In this document: positions 11,500-23,473 of the stretch, in pieces
Layout: the number at the start of each line of letters is the position of its first letter
Position numbering within the stretch: position 1 is the first letter of the stretch
Assembly: GCA_002914845.1 (NCBI GenBank)
Contig: JXTC01000020.1
Location: forward strand, 1,381,356 to 1,445,355
DNA from: Trema orientale
Lineage: Eukaryota > Streptophyta > Magnoliopsida > Rosales > Cannabaceae
Direction: 5' to 3'
Length of the DNA stretch: 64,000 bases
The notes under the pieces: generated by a model
What the model was told of the DNA's origin: nothing
What the model saw: only the letters and a program-made list of their open reading frames with translations
The model's database searches: none
Translations under genes and position numbers: made by a program

Positions 11500-12244
11500 T
11501 AAAAACTACTAAATTTACAATTGTCTACGATATGATTTCATGCCTTGAAAACGTTATATAATAACTTTATTATCAAGACTATTAAAGATGTCTTTCTCCA
11601 TATATACAAGTAAATTGTCGTTAGTTTATTGATTACTCATTCTATTGCATAGCCGATTCTTGACAAAATTCATAGAAGAAAATGCTATTTCTACAGTAGC
11701 AGTAGCAACCGGTAAAATTAATACCAACGTCACAAGCCGATAAACTAATGGATATATATTTATTTTTTTTATATCAACCATTTTCTTTGCAAGATCACCA
11801 TTTTTTTATTTTCTCTTTTTTTTTCTAATTTTAATTTGCAGCTTTTATTAGATGATACCTAAATCTGAGTCTTAAGTTACGTGCTATTTTCTTATCTTTA
11901 TGTTACTGGTCTTTTTAAATTTTAACTATCAACACAACACTTTGGCTCATCAAATTTTGACATAATGTGCAAGCTCATCAGTCCTCTTAGACTTTTATAT
12001 TCAATAAGTATTGGGCACAATTTCCGAGCCCATCAATCTCTCTTAGACTTTTATATTCAACATGTATTTGAGTGGACTATCAAATTCTCTAGTGGGGGCT
12101 TATTGTTTATACACACTTTTTTTTTTTAATTTTTTTGCTGTATATAATTATTTTTTCAAAATTTTAATAGAGGCTTCAGCCCCCACAAGCTCCCACTTGG
12201 CTTCGTGCATGACTGCACCTGATGGTCCATATTTGTGGGGTTTC

Positions 12245-13104
12245 CAGGGACGAAGCCGGGATTTGTTATCACTAGGGGCTTACATTGCAGCAATATATAT
12301 ATATATATGACACCAATCCAGTAGGTATTTTTCTTTTTTAACCTATGCATGGGTATCATTTTGGCCAATCAAAATTTTTTATGCATATTTTTTATAGTAA
12401 AAAGTAGGGAAGAGAAATAACATTAATGATGTACGTCTTTTCACGCACTTCATTATAATCATTGGATTACTATTAGATGATGATCTAACAGCTATAAAAA
12501 AATATCTAGACAAAGGTTAAAAAAAAAAGAAAAAAAACTACTAGATTGGCAACCATATATATATATACACACACTAAAAACTACTAAATTTATAATTGTC
12601 CATGATATGATTTCATGCCTTGAAAATGTTATATAATAACTTCGTTATTAAGGCTATTAAAGATATTTTTTTCTATAGATACAAGTAAATTATCGTTCAT
12701 CTATTGATCACTCATTCTATTGCGTAACTTATTCTTGACAAAAGTTACAGAAGAAAATATTCTTTCTGTGGTAATAGTAGCAACTGGTAAAATTAATGCC
12801 AACGTCATGAGACAATAAACTAATGGATATACATTTGTTTTTCTTGTATCAAACATTTTCTTTGCAAGATCACCATTTTCTTATTGTCCCTTTTTTTTAA
12901 TCTAATTCGCAGCTTTTATTAGATTAGAGCTAAATTTAAGTCTTGAATTATGTACTATTTTCCTCTTTTTACGTTATTGATCTTTTTAAATTTTAACTAT
13001 CAGCACAACATTTTAGTCCATCAAATTTTGATATCATGTGCAAGCTCATCAGACCTCTTGGACTTTTATTGAAGCCCCCAAACCTCCACTTGGCTTCGTG
13101 CCTG
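12245..13104 (-). mobile_element. Degenerate hAT element, tandem copy B
   Basis: Left end CAGGGACGAAGCCGGGATTT; right end, read inward, CAGGCACGAAGCCAAGTG. The minus strand at about 12800-12575 gives LALILPVATITTERIFSS, then VTFVKNKLRNRMSDQ, a stop at the same position as in copy A, then NLLVSIEKNIFNSLNNEVII. The DNA is clearly homologous to copy A over most of its length. No transposase catalytic part is left. It contains MITE copy c in the equivalent (TA)n tract. Confidence 0.65.
12309..12554 (+). mobile_element. (TA)n-inserted MITE, copy c (forward)
   Basis: A 246-bp family member beginning GACACCAATCCAGTAGGTA and ending with ACTAGATTGGCAACC, with the core word CATTAATGATGTACGTCTTT. It lies in hAT copy B at the position corresponding to MITE copy b but in the opposite orientation. 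Confidence 0.8.
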
Positions 13105-13280
13105 GAAATCCTAATATAAATACTAACATTAATAGTTAGATAGGTGGCCTATCTAAATGTGGCAGAGCGTCTTCTAACAGATCCGAACCCCGCTTTACGA
13201 GAATGCAAGAATGGAATGCCTCACCTTATACAGGTCAGTTCAGAGCTATCCGCAACTTTTTCATGTTATTAGAATTCTAA

Positions 13281-13955
13281 GGCTTCGTTTGGTACGCATG
13301 ATAGGATATGATAGGATTGGACTATTTTAAAAGATTGGATTGGATTGGATTGGATAGGATGGGATAAGATGAAATTATAGTCCAATCCTATCCTATGGTT
13401 GGTGTGCTATTTTTAGTTAGGATAGGTGCGTTTCATAGTTTTAGTTAAATAACGAATTTTGAGGTTTGATTATTTAGAAAAATACCACTTTTAAAAATTT
13501 ATTTAGAAATGTACTATTTTTAGAAATTAATTTTGTAAAGTATCATTTTTCAAAACGTATTTCCAAAAAACCACTTTTTGAAAAAATATTTTGAAAATAC
13601 AACTTTTAAAAAAATATTTTGAAAATTACCACTTTTAGAATTATTTTTGGAAAATGACATTTCTTTGTATAATTATTTGCAAAAATACCACTTATGAAAA
13701 AATATTTTGACAAATACCATCTCTAGTTTTACCGCTTTTAAAAATTAATTTCGAAAATACCATTTATCACTACTTCAAAAATAAACTATTATTTTTGATC
13801 AAATTTATAATCCCTTCCAATCTCAAATGCTCAAGAGGATAAGATTATCGTGGATTATTTTAATCCAATCCAATCTCTCTCATATACATGCACCAAACAT
13901 AGGATTAATTTAATCCAATCAAATCTCATCCTTATCCTGCATTCCAAACTTGGCC
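13281..13955. mobile_element. PIF/Harbinger-like non-autonomous element with TAA duplication
   Basis: The left end GGCTTCGTTTGGTACGCATG and the inward right end GGCCAAGTTTGGAATGCAGG are inverted repeats. TAA flanks both sides (13278-13280 and 13956-13958), the usual 3-bp target of Harbinger-type elements. The interior has a GGATT repeat near 13335 and, at 13460-13770, a degenerate tandem array of words like AAAATACCACTTTTAAAA. No transposase. Confidence 0.65.
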
Positions 13956-13959
13956 TAAA

Positions 13960-14640
13960 GGTATTAGGGGATTATGCCCAACAGTATTCTTTTGTTATTT
14001 ACACATTTTCCTGAGGATGTCAGGATCTATGGTCGTCACTACAAAGTCAGTCAGAGAAAGTTTTCCGTTATTCAGTTGTCATGCCAAGTATTTTAAGTTG
14101 CAAGAGGTAAAAGATTCGAAAAATATTCCTTTTGAAGATTGAAGAACAAGTACACATTAACTTACTTTTGACATTTCTTCTGCTCGGTGCACGCTTGCCG
14201 ACTTTCTGACTGTCGTTTAACATCTCATGCTTTTGTGGAGCGAATCAGAGTTTTGTTGGTTCAAGATTTCAAGCGTCTTGAGAAAAGGACACCGAGTTTT
14301 ACCATCAGTGCAAGGAAAGTTCTTTTTTTTCTTTTTCCCCAATTTTCCCACTTGATCATAGAACGACAGCTTGATGATTTCAGTCGTAGAAAATGTAGAT
14401 ATTCGGCAGTGCGTAAAGTCAACAACATTTGTCGAGTATAGACACCATTGTGTATAGTCTTGTACACATATGGGACGGACTATCAGTAAGAGTTGGTCAA
14501 CCAGGAAGCTGGATGGTCATAGAAGAACTTAATGGATCCCATTAGTGTTAATGTAACGCTTTATGTTTTTGGTTTAGTTTTGTATATACTAAAAGCTATT
14601 TTAAATCAATGCTTTATTTATACTAAACGCTATTGGTAAA
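13960..14640. other. Unassigned region, nothing recognised
   Basis: It holds an 84-codon frame at 14187-14441 of moderate GC with no family I can recognise. No promoter or intron signals stand out; it may be an old retroelement flank. Confidence 0.4.
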
Positions 14641-14679
14641 TAGCGAATTCGTATGATATTCAAGACATTACCCTTTTAA

Positions 14680-14800
14680 AAAATTTAAGTGAAGGACCAA
14701 TATTTTAAATTTGATAAAATAGATGTCCATTCTTTTATATTTTAAAGCTAATTATTCAAGTATATATATTTTTACATTTAGCTATTAATCACTTCCCACT
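14680..14800 (+). repeat. Partial copy of the GAGAAATTTAGGTG MITE family
   Basis: The sequence around AGTGAAGGACCAATATTTTA, followed by ATAGATGTCCA, matches the left half of the element at 32553. The right half is missing. Confidence 0.4.
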
Positions 14801-14870
14801 AACTTAATAAATGGTTGTGCAAAAAGAAAAAACTCTCTAAATATTAATGTCAATTTCTAAGAGGATTAGT

Positions 14871-14884
14871 TACCGTTTTACTTT
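14871..14884. repeat. SINE target duplication, left
   Basis: TACCGTTTTACTTT, matching TACCATTTTACTTT at 15095-15108 with one mismatch. Confidence 0.8.
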
Positions 14885-15094
14885 GACGAAGTGGGTTGGT
14901 TTAAGTGGTAAGAGTACTCACTACTTGGGATCTTGGTCCTAAGTTTGAGTCATACCAGGGATAGGTGTAAAAATCTATTATCCTCATCTTAATGGAGTGG
15001 AGTGGAGATTGGGTAGTAGTAGGTATTTTCTTTTAATTGGTAATAAGTGGAGATCCTTAGTTAAGCCCCTTTTTTTTATTTAAAAAAAAAAAGC
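14885..15094 (+). mobile_element. tRNA-derived SINE, copy 1
   Basis: A 210-bp retroposon. Near its 5' end is an A-box-like TGGTTTAAGTGGTAAGAGTA; about 45 bp further on is a B-box-like GTTTGAGTC. Together these form an internal RNA polymerase III promoter. The 3' end, TTAGTTAAGCCCC followed by a T/A-rich tail, is shared with the SINE at 31667. A 14-bp target duplication with one mismatch flanks it. Confidence 0.75.
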
Positions 15095-15108
15095 TACCAT
15101 TTTACTTT
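15095..15108. repeat. SINE target duplication, right
   Basis: TACCATTTTACTTT, partner of 14871-14884. Confidence 0.8.
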
Positions 15109-15133
15109 ATGTTTTTCTATTTTTTTTAATTGA

Positions 15134-15709
15134 TTTTTTTTTTGATAAAAGCAGGCTCCTCAAGAGAATAATATTAACAAAAGCTAAAAAACTTTATTTA
15201 CAGTACAAGCACAAGTAATTACAATTTTGAACTTCTCAAAAAAGGACACGAAAAGTGAAACATAAATCCGACAATAATAAGAATTGTGGGTTATCATAAT
15301 TCTCCAAAAGAAGAAGATAAATAAGACTATTATGAAACAATTGTCTTCACCTGCTACTGGATTGCATTTTTGACGTATAAAGACTAGGATTCTAATACCA
15401 AAAGAGATCCACTGTTAAAAAGAAAAACAACCAATCTACATTATAAATCTAAATCAAAGAAAAAATTCTTAAATTCAAGATCTAGTAAACGGAATTTAAA
15501 ACCCACAAAGGTCAAAAATTAGGTAGTACAAAATTCATACATATGTAGTATTATAACTAGATCTAAATCTGGACTTATTAGAATATTAAAAGAAAAAATC
15601 TTTCATATCCGAAAGAGATCAGGGAAGATAGGGGAGTAGATTTCTTCTTAGCCTCTTGTGAGAGTGATAGTAGAGATTTTTTAGGAGAGAAAGAGTACAG
15701 AGGTTAGGA
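15134..15709 (-). mobile_element. LINE-like retroposon, non-coding
   Basis: Read on the minus strand it starts pyrimidine-rich (TCTTTCTCTCCTAAAAAATC) and ends GAGGAGCCTGCTTTTATC followed by poly(A), a layout typical of plant L1-type 3' ends. Similar T8AATTRAT strings flank both sides and could be a target duplication. No RT frame remains. Confidence 0.4.
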
Positions 15710-15739
15710 TTTTTTTTTAATTAATCTTGTATTTACATG

Positions 15740-17340
15740 CACGGCGAATTTATACCTTGAAAAAAACTTTAGAATTTTTATCATCCCTCACGTGAATAAA
15801 AAGATATTGGAATTATTTTAGCGGTGGCAATCAATCAGTCAGTTCAAACTATTTTCCTTGTGTAATAATACGAGATAGAACTTCTAAAATTTCTCATTTC
15901 TCATTAACAAATATAAATACAATACATTTCAATCTTTTCCTACTTTTCTCAATAACAAATGAATACAATCATTTCAATCTTTTTCCGGTAGGAAACTTTT
16001 TCTTTATTAGGAAATTAAGCTAAGCTATCGCTGCATATAGAAACTATAATTTGCGTTAACTAGAAGCAATTTAGGTGGATCGATCACATGGGTTCAAGGT
16101 TATCCTGCTAGGTTGGAAAAAAGAAATATCCGGAGTTCCCACTCCTCACTATAGAGAGTATTGAGTAACAAACAAGTGAGTTCAACTTTTGGGTATGATA
16201 CACTCAGAATTCAGAAATATGTTTAGTCCATAAACTCTAATGGAACAAAATTGAAAATAATCAAATACCCACTCCACCACCAATCATATTTTATTAAGCA
16301 TTTTCTTTTTCCTGTTATGATTGTGTCAGTACTTATCTATTCATAACCTTTAACCTATACATTAGTATTGTGGTAGATGAGATTGCTGCCATTACTTGGT
16401 GGAAACATATATATAATTGATGTCAGAACATAGTTTCTTACTAAGAACCTGATATATAAACCAAAGTTTATGGTTAGGCGATAGGTCAGTTTCATATGCA
16501 ACCCAATATTTTGGGGAATTCTAAGGTCAGCAATCAAATTTATCAGACAGTTTAAGGTTACTTCAACTTCTTGTGAGGGTTTTATCACTACTACAATAAT
16601 GCAAATAGACGTAATACAAAGAAAATATAGTGTTCCTCTTGAGAATTGAACACGGGAGCTGTAAGACCAATCACTGTTACTTAGCTGTAGCTCTTCTTCG
16701 ACTATAATTATAATATCAATTATATTTATTAGTTTTTTAAAACGCCAAAATGGCATCGTTTTACTTAGAAAAAATAATTTAAAAAAAATACACAATAAAA
16801 TACAAAATAAATCACCATAATATTATCTTATCCTCAAATCAACAAAACTCAATAAAAAAAATCTATAATATTAAATAGACACCGATTTCCTTAGAAACAA
16901 TATTAAATTTCTCAAATAGCTGGTAGAGAACCAGCGCTAAATGTCTTAAATAGATTTTATTCTTGTTGAAAATAAGCGTAAAATAGTAAATACTGCCAAT
17001 TGCTTAAAAAAAAAAAACAGCGTCCTTTTAAATTTGGCAACTAGATTCTTTTTAGGATTTTAATAGTGTATTGTATTTTGGTGATAATTCCTTCGCTTAA
17101 TTAAAATAAGTTATAATATTCCCAAAAAAAAAAGGTTATATTATACCTGATAGGATAGTTATATAAATAGGTTAATCCTTAATTATCAAGAAAATAAACC
17201 ATACACTGAGAATTTATTTTTTCTGCCACGATATTAAACATTATTGTCACTGTATTTCAAAAACATAATTAAGTTGTGAAGAAGATCGCCACCTTTCTGT
17301 AATCCGTTAGTCAAGTCGTGAAAGAAGACCACCAATATGA
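15740..17340. other. Intergenic, little recognised
   Basis: AT-rich. At about 15896-15990 there is an imperfect direct repeat (CTCATTAACAAATATAAATA against CTCAATAACAAATGAATAC). At 16590-16695 on the minus strand there is a tRNA-like B-box (GTTCAATTC) that may be a SINE remnant. The 146-codon frame at 16355-16795 (minus) resembles nothing I know. Confidence 0.4.
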
Positions 17341-17349
17341 CACTCAGAT

Positions 17350-19001
17350 TATGTCACTAAGAGCAACGTTGCATACTGCCTTCTAGCAGAGGATAGAGAG
17401 CCAACAACTTTTTATGAGGCTACTAAAAGCCCGGATGTATCCCTGTGGATGATCCCTTGTCTTGTTCATGGAATCTTGTTTCGCTACCACAAGGAAGGAA
17501 GGCCACTGGAAACAAATGGGTCTACAAAATTAATCGTGATAGCAACGATCAAGTAGAAGATTGATGGTAAAGTAATATGCTTAGAAAGAAGGTATTGAAT
17601 TCAATGAGATATTTTCATCTATGGTTCGACTCACAATAGTCATAGCAATGTGTGCTACGTTTGACCTACATCTAGAAGAGCCAAATATGAAAACTGTTTT
17701 TCTTTATGGGGAACTTGAAGAAGAGATTTATATGCTCTAACCAGAAGATATTGCTAAAACGGGCAAGGAGAACTTAGTTTGTAAGTTGAACAAATCTCTA
17801 TACGGTCTCAAATAGGCACCAATGTGTTGGTATAAAAGATTTGATTCATTAATCATAAGCTTTGGATACAATAGACTCAATTCAGACTACTGCACATACT
17901 TCAAATGGTTTGATGAAGATAGTGATTTCATTATCTTATAATTGTACGTAGATGATATGTTGGTAGTGTGCTCCATCCAATAAAGATCGAGTCTAAGAAT
18001 TGAAGGCACAGTTGGCTAGAGAATTTGATATGAAGGATTTGAGATCAGTAAATAAGATTCTAGGGATATAAATTCACCGAGATAGAAGTAACAGGAAGAT
18101 TTGGCTTTCTCAGAAAAATTATCTAAAGAAAATCTTGTGACGCTTTAATAAGATTATAAGTCAATTTTTACCACACTTCCTGTTAACTTCAAGTTATCCT
18201 CTAAGATATATCATAACAATGAAGCAGAGAGGATGGAGATGTCTCGAGTATTATATGCATCAGCAGTGAGGAAGCCTAATGTTCGCTATGATGTGTACAA
18301 GACTAGACATTGCACAAGCAGTGGGAGCAGTTAGTCGGTATATGACGAATCCTAGTGGAGAGCATTAGAATGCTGTAAAGAGGATTCTGAGGGATATCAA
18401 AGGAACATCAGATGCTGTATTATGTTATGGAGGATCAGAATTTACTGTAAGAGAATATATTGATTCAGATTTTGTAGGTGATCTTGACAAACAAAAATCT
18501 ATCATAGGCTATATGTTTACTCTTGTAGAAGGAGCTGTAAGCTGGGTTTTGAAACTGCAAACTATTGTAGCTTTATCTACAATAGAAGCAAAATACATGA
18601 CTGCTACACAAGCTTGCAAAAATGTTATTTATGTTCAAAGGTTATTGGAGGAGCTCGGATACAAATAAGAGAGGATTCCTTTGTTTTGTGACAGTCAGAG
18701 TACCTTGCACATTGCAAAGAATCCAGCCTTTCATTCTAGGACGAAGCACATAGGTGTTCAATATCACTTTGTTTGAGAAGTAGTAGAAGATGGAAGTGTG
18801 GATATAAAGAAGATTCACAATAAGAAAAATCTAGCAGATGCTTTAACCAAACCAATCAATACTGGCAAGTTTCAATAGTGCAGATCCTCATATGGTCTAT
18901 CAGATACGTAAGTAACATGAAGAAGTGACAAGCGAAGAAAAAAAAAATTTATCAAGTGTGAAGACATGATTAAAATCAAGTCTTCATTTCAGGTGGGAGA
19001 A
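17350..19001 (+). pseudogene. Ty1/copia (Tork-like) pol remnant: RT and RNase H
   Basis: Several frames together give a decayed copia polyprotein. Near 17505 is ATGNKWVYKIN at the RT start. Near 17775 come VCKLNKSLYGLK, a stop codon in place of Gln, APMCWYKRFDSFI, then SDYCTYFKWFDEDSDFIIL. The catalytic YVDDMLVV lies near 17945. The RNase H region has TIVALSTIEAKYMTAT near 18562 and ends NLADALTKPINTGKF near 18830. The motifs resemble the Tnt1/Tork lineage. Many frameshifts and stops make it inactive. GAG and integrase are absent and no 5' LTR was found. Confidence 0.85.
18991..19000 (+). other. Polypurine tract of the copia remnant
   Basis: AGGTGGGAGA sits immediately before the presumed 3' LTR start (TGTTGAATGG at 19002), as expected for the plus-strand primer. 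Confidence 0.6.
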
Positions 19002-19562
19002 TGTTGAATGGTCAAATATATTAGTGCTATAATTTTTGAAGAAGAAATGATGTGGCACCAACATTATTGACCAAAGAAAGAAAGGGGAAAAAAAAATGAG
19101 AAGGGGGATATACAAGGTAGAGGGGTTCAACTATAAATAGCTCTCTCCACATCCTCATTTAGTATCCCATTCCAAAATCCTCTTCCCCTCTAAGAGAGAG
19201 TTTAATCCTGGAATTTCTCTTAGTATCCTACTTATTTTCTACTAAATTGTTTAGAGAGTATTTTCTCATATTTCAAGAGAGAGAGGTTCATTTGTTCCCT
19301 CCTTGTATTTAGAGAGAAGTAAATTGTTTATTTGTTCTCTACTAAATTATTTATAGAGTATTTTCTCATATTTCAAGAGAGAGAGATTCATTTGTTCTCT
19401 CCTTGTATTTAGAGAGAAGTAAGTTGTAATCTCTTTTTCATAGTAAAATTCTCCACAACCTTGTCCATAGGTGTAGTCTAAATTAGATGAACCACGTTAA
19501 ATTTTTTGTGTACCTTATCTTTTCATTTTATCCAAATTTTCTTAACCCGTACTTTAACTGCA
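19002..19562 (+). mobile_element. 3' LTR of the Tork-like copia remnant
   Basis: It starts TGTTGAATGG after the polypurine tract and probably ends near AACTGCA at 19562. TATAAATAG at about 19131 may be the LTR TATA box. An internal tandem duplication is present (separate entry). The right end is uncertain because no 5' LTR is available for comparison. Confidence 0.6.
19238..19427 (+). repeat. 100-bp tandem duplication inside the LTR
   Basis: Two copies with a period of exactly 100 bp. Examples are ACTAAATTGTTTAGAGAGTA at 19241 against ACTAAATTATTTATAGAGTA at 19341, and TTTTCTCATATTTCAAGAGA at 19261 and 19361. Only a few substitutions separate them. LTR promoter regions often carry such repeats. 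Confidence 0.85.
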
Positions 19563-19569
19563 TGTTGTC

Positions 19570-20995
19570 GCTTCCACAAAACTGATCTCCTCACATAACT
19601 CCACCATATATTTATGTTTTTCTCTTCAAATCACATTCAACGAATCTTATGCATAGATGGATTATAAAATTGGTTTTGCAATTTTTTTTTTTGTTTGTTT
19701 GAAACAACAAGTACTCAATTTTAAAACGCACGAGTATATGCATATATAATAATTGGTTTTGTGAATACTTATACTTTTAAATGGAGGAGTACACTATGAT
19801 TCTTAAAACTTTTAATTAATGTGGCTTAAAAGGTATTGCGTTAGGTGCTTATAAACTTGCCTGTGATAATGTTTAATGCCCGCATTCGCCATAAATTATG
19901 GGACCCCAAAGCGGAAAGTTGTTCATTATTTCTTTAATTGTTCAAATGCTCCAAAATTGAATAATTCAATGTCTAGTGATCCGTTAATAATACACATGGA
20001 GTTCTATGAACCAGTGGATACAAGTACTTCCAACTTTTTATAATAAACAAATAATTCTGTTTATAATAAAAAAATAATTCCGCATTCGAACTTAAAATGC
20101 GGTTGGTCAAAAATATGACCCACCATTGTCGTCCAAAATGAAGAACTGATTGAAGGTCAAGGGGCGCGTTGTAAAGAGGCCACTAAACAAGTTTCATACA
20201 ATTTTTTCCCCCTTCAAATTGGAGTCTCTTAGTTCTTAAAAGAAAAAAAATCCTCAACACTTCCATGATTTATAATTTATTTTTAGATTAATGTTATGAA
20301 ACAGTTTAATGTGTCAAACACTATATAAGGTATCTATTTTGTAAAAAAATAGAATGATATTTCAGGTGTAACTCTATTAGAATTCGGTATATAAATATTT
20401 AGTACTTTAAAGTACTTAAGGTAGCTCATAGTATTACTCTTTAAAATTTTAATTTCATAATTAATAGAGGTATCTAATATCTTTTTTTTGATGAAAGGAA
20501 GGTATCTAATATCTACATCCAACGATATATCACAAGAATATGCTGTTATATATGCAGTCCTTTGTGAATTGTTTTTTAACTTTATGATCCATTTCTACAA
20601 TTGGTCTGTTAAATTTTGAGAGCTTAATATAAATGATAAACTTATATGGTAGATGAACCATATTAGCAACAATATATTCTAAAGAACTTAAGATAAGCTT
20701 GGAAAATAATAAATGAAAAAAAAATAGAAGAATCATGCACCATCATATCGCCCAATGTGTCTGTATACATACATATATATTTGAAGATAAGCCAAGCCAA
20801 AGACTAAAAAATAGAACAATTTGCTCAATGAAAATACTTTTAAACAGTTCTGGCGGCTATAACCTTTGCTTGGCCATAAAATTCGTCAATATTTTTGTCG
20901 GATTTCAAAATAACTACGACAATTTGAAAACCAAAATTAATTTAACAATCTAAAAGTCAACAATTTGTTGGCATATACATTAATTGTTACCCTTG
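19570..20995. other. Intergenic, nothing recognised
   Basis: AT-rich DNA with short chance ORFs. No repeats or signals that I can name. Confidence 0.5.
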
Positions 20996-21000
20996 CTAAA

Positions 21001-21375
21001 ATAATTCAGGGATATTATCATTTTTATATCTTGTATTTTGATACTTTATTCAAATTATATCTTATATTTTAGTTATTATCAACATTGATCTTTAGATTTG
21101 AAATCTGTTATAAATTTATTCCATGATATCAATTTAGAACAGTTAATTTATCAAGATGTCATTTAAAAAATTAAAAATAAACTATATAAAAATTTATCCG
21201 AGAATAAGTTTATTAAATCATATAGGTAAATTAACTACTCTAAATTAATGTCAGTGTATAAATTTGTAATAGATTTTCAATCTAAAAGTCAATATTGATA
21301 ATAACAAAAATACAAAATATAAATTAAATAAAATATCAAAATATAAAGTATAAAATGACACTAGCCCAATAATTT
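21001..21375. mobile_element. Foldback MITE with about 160-bp arms
   Basis: The left arm (AATTCAGGGATATTATCATT onward) pairs with the right arm (inward AATTATTGGGCTAGTGTCATT), through shared words such as TTATTATCAAYATTGA and ATTTAGARYAGTTAATTTA. Total length is about 375 bp and the loop is short. No clear target duplication. Confidence 0.65.
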
Positions 21376-21379
21376 ATAC

Positions 21380-23270
21380 TCCATATGTTTACGCATGTTT
21401 GACCTTTTTTTATTTTTTTATTTTTCATCAAACCGTCAAGTGTAGGGATAATTTCACGTTTTTACTGCGCCGTTTCGTGTGTTTTTGTATATAATTCATG
21501 AGAATCGCACATCACTATGTTTCTGTATGCTTGTGTTTAATTCAATTTTGAATTGTATATCTACTTGTATGTTGACCACTAACAAGCTAGCCAGAAACTT
21601 CAGAACTCTGCAATAACATATTTTTCTAGGTCGGCAACCATATTGAATTTTCTAATAAATAAGAAAATATCTTCACCAATCAAACACTAAAATCCAAAGT
21701 AAAAGCTTATATGATACAAAATAATATTTTAAAATAAGTAAAGAACATTTAGAGTAGTAAAGAGTCTTTTTTATTAATTTTTTAATTAAATACAATTTTT
21801 ATTTTTTTAGGAGTCTTTCTCTCGGCCTTTCATGAGTGCATGTAGTTACTAGTGCATGTAGTTACTTTGGACCTTACGAGGTGCTCATTAAAACATTATT
21901 ATTTTTGGTTAATTATTGTGTTAACAAAGAGTTCGTTGGCATTAATAATTGCTTGGCATATAGAATGATGACATACATATTGTATTATATGTCTCTATGT
22001 ATAAATGCGATACAATGCGACGCATTAATTAAAAGGAGAAAAAGCAAAGTGTTTGGCCGTCAACCAGACCCAACTATATAGATACAGAATTCAAAGGCTT
22101 CGGAAAAATTATCAGCTCTTCTTTGTTTTTTATTACTGATTTTTAATTAAAAAATTTGACCTAAAACTTAATCCGAAAAGTTTAGTTTCAAATTCATTCG
22201 CAGACTAGTTTCAATAGTTATTCAATCAACTTTAATTACATAATTGATCGTTTAAAATTTCAATCTAGCTTATATTCTTTTTAAGTATATTGCCTTCGTA
22301 TATTTGTCTTTGAAAAAAAATATGATAAAAAGATACTACACACACTTAATAAAAGGATAGTGCTAGGGATTCGTCTAGTTTATCGATCACTTTTTTAGTA
22401 TTATATAGTAAATAAATTGTCAAATTCAATTGGTGAATTGAAACCTATCACTTGTATGATGACAAATAATTATATGTCATATTAAATAGTATTTAAAAAA
22501 TAAAATATGAAATAAGATATTTAGTATTATTATTATTATTATTCATAGTAAAAGTGAGTGTGAGGCTAATTTTAAAATTTATAGTGAAATTTATCTTACT
22601 AATGTGTAGTGTATAATTAGTGGTGTCTTTTTAGCTTTTTGGGAAAGGGCATTCAAAATCTTTTCTATTTATATTTTTTTTCCAATAAAAATTTTCATTC
22701 AATCCAATGCAAACATCAAAATCACATAACACAATAAGACTAAGCCATAGTGGGGAGAAACTTTTTTTTTTTTTTTTTTTTATGTTTTTAATATTTTATG
22801 TAACTTGATGGCATGAATATACAGGTCATTTATTCCCTGTGATTGAGAACTCGTCTTGATACTCTATTTGTGTCCAAGCAACTTCATGAAATCAATATAT
22901 AGGTCATTTATTCTTTGACTCCCGTGATTGAGAACTCATTTTCGTGGGAAAAATATATATATCAATAGTTTAAATGTGCATTATTTTTTATTTTTTTAAA
23001 ATGTCGATATTAAATTTTAAGTGTATGTATTTCATCATAAAAAAAATGAATAATACACGAATTTCAAATAATAAAACGTAATGTATACCTTATTATTATG
23101 ATTTGTTGACTTGTTTCTATTATTGGCTGTATGACACTGGATCTAATAGAAATTTCCTTACATAAAGAAAGAAAGTATTTTTTTTATTTGTTAAATTCCT
23201 TAAATAAAGATTTATCAGAAGTAAGTAATACCCCACCGGTCCACCCAAAAAAAAAAAAAAAGACATAAAT
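21380..23270. other. Intergenic region upstream of the CIPK gene
   Basis: AT-rich. It contains an (ATT)n run near 22524 and an imperfect direct repeat, AGGTCATTTATTC then GTGATTGAGAACTC, at about 22814-22852 and 22894-22937. The 81-codon frame at 21836-22081 is not recognised. It may include distal promoter sequence. Confidence 0.4.
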
Positions 23271-23271
23271 T

Positions 23272-23280
23272 TATATAAAT
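23272..23280 (+). promoter_or_regulatory. Probable TATA box of the CIPK gene
   Basis: TATATAAAT lies 358 bp before the CIPK ATG. A start site about 30 bp downstream would give a leader of roughly 330 nt that includes two upstream ORFs. Confidence 0.4.
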
Positions 23281-23349
23281 ACTCATAGTTTTACATTCTG
23301 TGTGCTTTCAAATAAAAAATCTAAGAAGAGAAAAATACCAGGTGCTCCA

Positions 23350-23433
23350 ATGGCTGCAGGCCAGCCCCCCTCCTCCTCCTCGTCACACCTTTATCTCCCC
23401 CAACCCAATAATCAATACAATACCTTCCTTTAA
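23350..23433 (+). CDS. Upstream ORF 1 in the CIPK leader
   Basis: A 27-codon ORF (MAAGQPPSSSSSHLYLPQ and onward), ending in TAA before the main ATG. It exists as a uORF only if transcription starts near 23300. No known conserved peptide is recognised. Confidence 0.25.
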   Translation: MAAGQPPSSSSSHLYLPQPNNQYNTFL

Positions 23434-23473
23434 CCCATAAGCCTCCACTATTTTTCCCCAACTTCCCCTTTTC

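Larger units (their letters stand above)
11111..12211 (-). mobile_element. Degenerate hAT element, tandem copy A
   Basis: The left end (CAAGGACAAAGGCAGGATT) and right end (inward CATGCACGAAGCCAAG) are related inverted repeats. The minus strand at about 11720-11505 translates to the C-terminal dimerisation region of hAT transposases: LVLILPVATATVEIAFSS, then MNFVKNRLCNRMSNQ, a stop codon where hAT proteins have Trp, then NLLVYMEKDIFNSLDNKVII. Further stops show it is dead. A (TA)n tract with MITE copy b interrupts it between the left end and the transposase remnant. The next element begins 33 bp to the right in the same orientation. Confidence 0.65.

Noticed and set aside
16355..16795. 146-codon minus-strand ORF as a gene
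   Set aside because: Composition follows the AT-rich DNA, no domain is recognised, and it overlaps a possible SINE remnant.
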